Assembly (NCBI GenBank): GCA_964617665.1
Contig: CAZUAH010000690.1
Coordinates: 1 to 6,853, forward strand
Source of the DNA: JADHUC01 sp964617665
Lineage (GTDB): Bacteria > Planctomycetota > Planctomycetia > Pirellulales > Pirellulaceae
DNA: 6,853 bases
Direction: 5' to 3'
The position numbers and the translations under genes are program-made. Below the pieces are notes generated by a model, which saw only the letters and a list, made by a program, of their open reading frames with translations, was not told the origin of the DNA and made no database searches. Position 1 is the first letter of the stretch. Each line of letters begins with the position of its first letter. Shown piece by piece: positions 4,407 through 6,853 of this stretch.

Positions 4407-5714
4407 CTATCTCAGCAAGAACCTACGGCACATGTCGACGATGCCGGCTTCGCCTTTCAGATGGTGGGTTTCGATGCCTTGCGCCAGCAGTGGGCCGGAG
4501 GCCTCGGCGAAGTCGTATTCCTCGTATAGGTTCACGATCGCCGCGACGGAAAACCCGCGTCGTTTCAGATTGCCCAATGCGATGGCATTCTCCTCGGTGA
4601 CCGAGGGGAGGATCGCGACCACTGTGGCATCACGTGGCATACGGCTGGCCGTTTCGCCGATCAGTTGGGCTAAGTTCAAACCGTCGGTCAGTTCTGCGCG
4701 GGCTAACGTCTCGAAAATCCGCATCAACTGTTCGGGGCCGCGGCGCGTCTCGACTACGACCGGTTGCAGACGATCGCTGACATCGGCCATGCTGGCGGCT
4801 TTGCGAGCGGCGTCGCGAGTGCGGATGTCGTAGTCCCATCCTTCCTGGCGGATACGGTCCGCTGCGTCTCGGCCATTGGTTATCAGGCCGATCTGTTGCC
4901 CCATTTCGTAGATCGCGTTGGCCAGCGATGCGGCAGCCGTCACGGCTAACTCGCTACGCACCGGTTCGTGCCGGGGGTCGTGCGCATCCTGGTGAAACTC
5001 CAGCAGGATGGTCACACCAGCCACGGTCGACGGTTCGTAGATTTTGCTGTGCAACTTGCCGGTCCGAGCTGTCGCTCGCCAATGGACGCGATTCAGTGGA
5101 TCGCCGGCTTCGTATTTCCGGACGCCTGCAATACGCGTCGGGTCTTCGTACAGCCGGTAGGTCATGCGCACTTCGCCGATAGGCCGTTTGGACGCGATGT
5201 CGAAACCTTCGATCGGCATCACTTGCGGGTAGACCAGCAGGAAGTGAGGATCACTCAGCACGCGGTACCGGCGATGCAGCCCGAACAAATCGCCCGTTTC
5301 CAGGACCAGGGGGCCAAGCTGATAGTACCCGCGGCGGTTGCACGTCAGTTGGTATAAGATCGACCTCTCGCCACCAGATTTCAGCATGGCCAGCCGAACG
5401 CGCCGTCCGGAGACTCGCAGATTCGGCGGATCGTGAAGGAGTGCTTGACGCGGCAGCAGGTCTTCCGCCAGCATCCAAGGGACTGGGAATCGCCCCGAGT
5501 TTTCAATGTTGACGATGACCGCCACGCTGTCGCCGACGTTGGCGGTCAGCCGATTGCACTCGCGCTTGGCCGCCAGGCTCTCGGCCCACGTCTTCGTTAG
5601 AAAGCGGCTGGCAACCAACACGCCCAGCAGTGCGTACATGGCGTACGCCAGCAGCCCAAAGTTGAAAATCAGGGCGAGCAACAGAATAAGTATCGCGCCA
5701 ACGAACCAGTTCAT
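4407..5714 (-). CDS. DUF58 domain protein with two N-terminal membrane segments
   Basis: This is a 435-residue protein. Residues 3-19 and about 21-38 are hydrophobic and probably form a membrane hairpin, followed by a Lys/Arg-containing cytoplasmic stretch. Residues 50-170 look like a beta-sandwich (NVGDSVAVIVNIENSGRFPV, then YQLTCNRRGYYQLGPLVL). The diagnostic DUF58 block is RKYEAGDPLNRVHWRATART (199-218) followed by GKLHSKIYEP (219-228). The C-terminal half resembles a vWA-type fold. Where many relatives carry a metal-site DxSxS after a hydrophobic strand, this one reads TILLEFHQDAHD (235-246), so a normal MIDAS seems absent. DUF58 proteins are often encoded beside MoxR-type AAA ATPases, but none is visible here. 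The biochemical role is unknown; an envelope or protein-maturation role is only suggested by the family. The ATG at 5714 has no clear Shine-Dalgarno, but starting there preserves the membrane segments. Confidence 0.9.
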   Translation of the reverse strand: MNWFVGAILILLLALIFNFGLLAYAMYALLGVLVASRFLTKTWAESLAAKRECNRLTANVGDSVAVIVNIENSGRFPVPWMLAEDLLPRQALLHDPPNLRVSGRRVRLAMLKSGGERSILYQLTCNRRGYYQLGPLVLETGDLFGLHRRYRVLSDPHFLLVYPQVMPIEGFDIASKRPIGEVRMTYRLYEDPTRIAGVRKYEAGDPLNRVHWRATARTGKLHSKIYEPSTVAGVTILLEFHQDAHDPRHEPVRSELAVTAAASLANAIYEMGQQIGLITNGRDAADRIRQEGWDYDIRTRDAARKAASMADVSDRLQPVVVETRRGPEQLMRIFETLARAELTDGLNLAQLIGETASRMPRDATVVAILPSVTEENAIALGNLKRRGFSVAAIVNLYEEYDFAEASGPLLAQGIETHHLKGEAGIVDMCRRFLLR

Positions 5715-5744
5715 GCACTCAAGCGGAGTTGAAGATTGTTTGCA

Positions 5745-5798
5745 CGGTTGGAAGTAAGCAACAGGTCGCTATTCTCCACACGCGGGAATCGCCAACCG
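5745..5798. repeat. Long-loop inverted repeat between pheT and the DUF58 gene
   Basis: CGGTTGG (5745-5751) and CCAACCG (5792-5798) are perfect 7-bp complements about 40 bp apart, in the 95-bp gap between pheT and the DUF58 gene. Allowing bulges, the pairing extends by TGC/CA. It could be a 3'-end structure of the pheT transcript, but the loop is long and no U-tract follows. The arm sequence recurs in the hairpin at 3558-3582. Confidence 0.3.
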
Positions 5799-5809
5799 CA
5801 CATTCGTGT

Positions 5810-6853
5810 CTAAGCACTGCTTAGTAGAACCGCGCCGTGCTGCTTCTGGCAAGCGTCTACGATGTTTTCTCGGATTTTGTCTGCCTCTTCGTTGGTAAGA
5901 GTCCGCTCGCCAGAACGTAGCGTAATCGACAGCAACAGGCGTTTCTTGCCGGCTCCGTCCTTGTTCGGATCGCGATAGGTATCCAAGTACGAGGCAGCCT
6001 CCAGGCAGTCACCCGCCGACTGGCGAACCGTATCCTCCAGGGCCGTCCAACGCACGGATTCGTCGACGATCAAGTTCATGTCGCGGTCGATAGCCGGATA
6101 TGGACTCTGGTCCACATGTTGCGGTATCAACCGGGCTGCTTCAGCCAGTGTACTCAGACTTATCTCAGCCACCGTCGCAGGAGTCCGCAGGCCAAACTGC
6201 TTCAATGCGGCCTTGGTGATTCCACCCAAGTATCCGAGCAACTGCCCTTCGACGCGCAATTCGCTCGATTTGGCCGGATCCAACAGCGTCTGCTTTGTAT
6301 CGACCACTTCCAGACGCGCAGTTGGGTTCAGTGCGGTCAGCATTGCCTCGATCGTGCCTTTCACGTGGTAATAGTCGCCGCCGCTGGCAATCGAGAGCGT
6401 CCGCTGTTCACTGGGCAGCTCGCCGCCCTGCGGCAGGTAGACCCGGGCCGTCTCGAATAACTCGATCACGGGGTTGGCCAATGACTCGTTCACGCGGCGA
6501 GCCTCTAGTAGGCTAGGCACCAGGCTGCGACGCAGCTGATCGGCGCCTTTCAGCATCGGCGTACTGGCCTGGATTGGCGTCGCGTCACTCCATGGGCTGA
6601 AAGCATCGGACCATTCCGCGGGTACGACGCTGGCTGTCACTGCTTCGTCGAATCCTGCCGAGGTGAGCACGTGCCGCACTCCATCTAAGACGCGGTCTTC
6701 GTCGCTGCGATGCGACGGAACCATGGGGACGCCCACGTCCTCTGGGATCTCGTCGTAGCCGTGAATCCGAGCGATCTCCTCGACCAAGTCGATCTCACGT
6801 ACCAAATCTCGTCGCCAACTTGGCGGGACAACCGTCACTGTGGCTTCGTCCGC
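5810..6853 (-). CDS. pheT: Phenylalanine-tRNA ligase beta subunit, C-terminal 347 residues (runs off right edge)
   Basis: PheT pairs with PheS in the (alpha-beta)2 enzyme that charges tRNA(Phe). The visible part begins at the end of the B5 domain with PPSWRRDLVREIDLVEEIAR then IHGYDEIP (fragment residues 10-37), highly characteristic of PheT. The catalytic-like core of the beta subunit follows (about 45-240), with LRRSLVPSLLEARRVNES and VIELFETARVYLP. The C-terminal FDX-ACB (ferredoxin-fold anticodon-binding) domain starts near fragment residue 250 with SPYPAIDRDMNLIV and runs to the end. The frame is open to the last base of the window, so the first half of the gene is outside; the GTG at 6838 is internal, not a start. 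The full-length family is usually about 650-800 residues. It ends 95 bp before the DUF58 gene on the same strand. Confidence 0.96.
   Translation of the reverse strand, partial: ADEATVTVVPPSWRRDLVREIDLVEEIARIHGYDEIPEDVGVPMVPSHRSDEDRVLDGVRHVLTSAGFDEAVTASVVPAEWSDAFSPWSDATPIQASTPMLKGADQLRRSLVPSLLEARRVNESLANPVIELFETARVYLPQGGELPSEQRTLSIASGGDYYHVKGTIEAMLTALNPTARLEVVDTKQTLLDPAKSSELRVEGQLLGYLGGITKAALKQFGLRTPATVAEISLSTLAEAARLIPQHVDQSPYPAIDRDMNLIVDESVRWTALEDTVRQSAGDCLEAASYLDTYRDPNKDGAGKKRLLLSITLRSGERTLTNEEADKIRENIVDACQKQHGAVLLSSA

Noticed and set aside
1..6853. tRNA genes, CRISPR array, insertion sequence or prophage genes
   Set aside because: No cloverleaf-like stretch, regularly spaced repeats, transposase or integrase motifs were seen on either strand; the intergenic regions contain only short inverted repeats.

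Overview
The window looks like ordinary chromosome of a moderately GC-rich bacterium. A planctomycete, perhaps of the Pirellulales, is my best guess. The guess rests on overall protein character: a RecA with a lysine-rich N-terminal extension, a secreted HtrA-like protease, a DUF58 membrane protein, a single-domain response regulator and an orphan radical SAM/SPASM protein. It is an inference; no marker here proves it. A run of exactly 100 N (3356-3455) marks a scaffold join, so this is a draft or metagenome assembly.

All six recognisable genes lie on the minus strand and read from right to left. In transcription order they are: the C-terminal half of pheT (5810 to the right edge); a DUF58 protein with two membrane segments (4407-5714); a 374-bp intergenic region with two palindromes; a stand-alone CheY-like receiver (3583-4032) with a hairpin touching its stop codon; a radical SAM/SPASM protein whose N-terminus is cut by the N gap (2192 into the gap); a 391-bp intergenic region with several inverted repeats and a possible structured leader; recA (664-1800); and the N-terminal 197 residues of a secreted HtrA-type serine protease that runs off the left edge (1-592).

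Functionally this is a mixture: translation (PheT), DNA repair and recombination (RecA), envelope proteostasis (protease), an envelope-associated DUF58 protein, a phosphorelay output of unknown target (receiver) and an unassigned radical enzyme. The only spacing that suggests tight co-transcription is recA to protease (41 to 71 bp). I see no mobile element, CRISPR array, tRNA or rRNA. The points most worth a second look are the regulatory-looking inverted repeats upstream of recA and of the receiver, the RecA N-terminal extension, and the radical SAM protein with an altered SPASM cysteine pattern.
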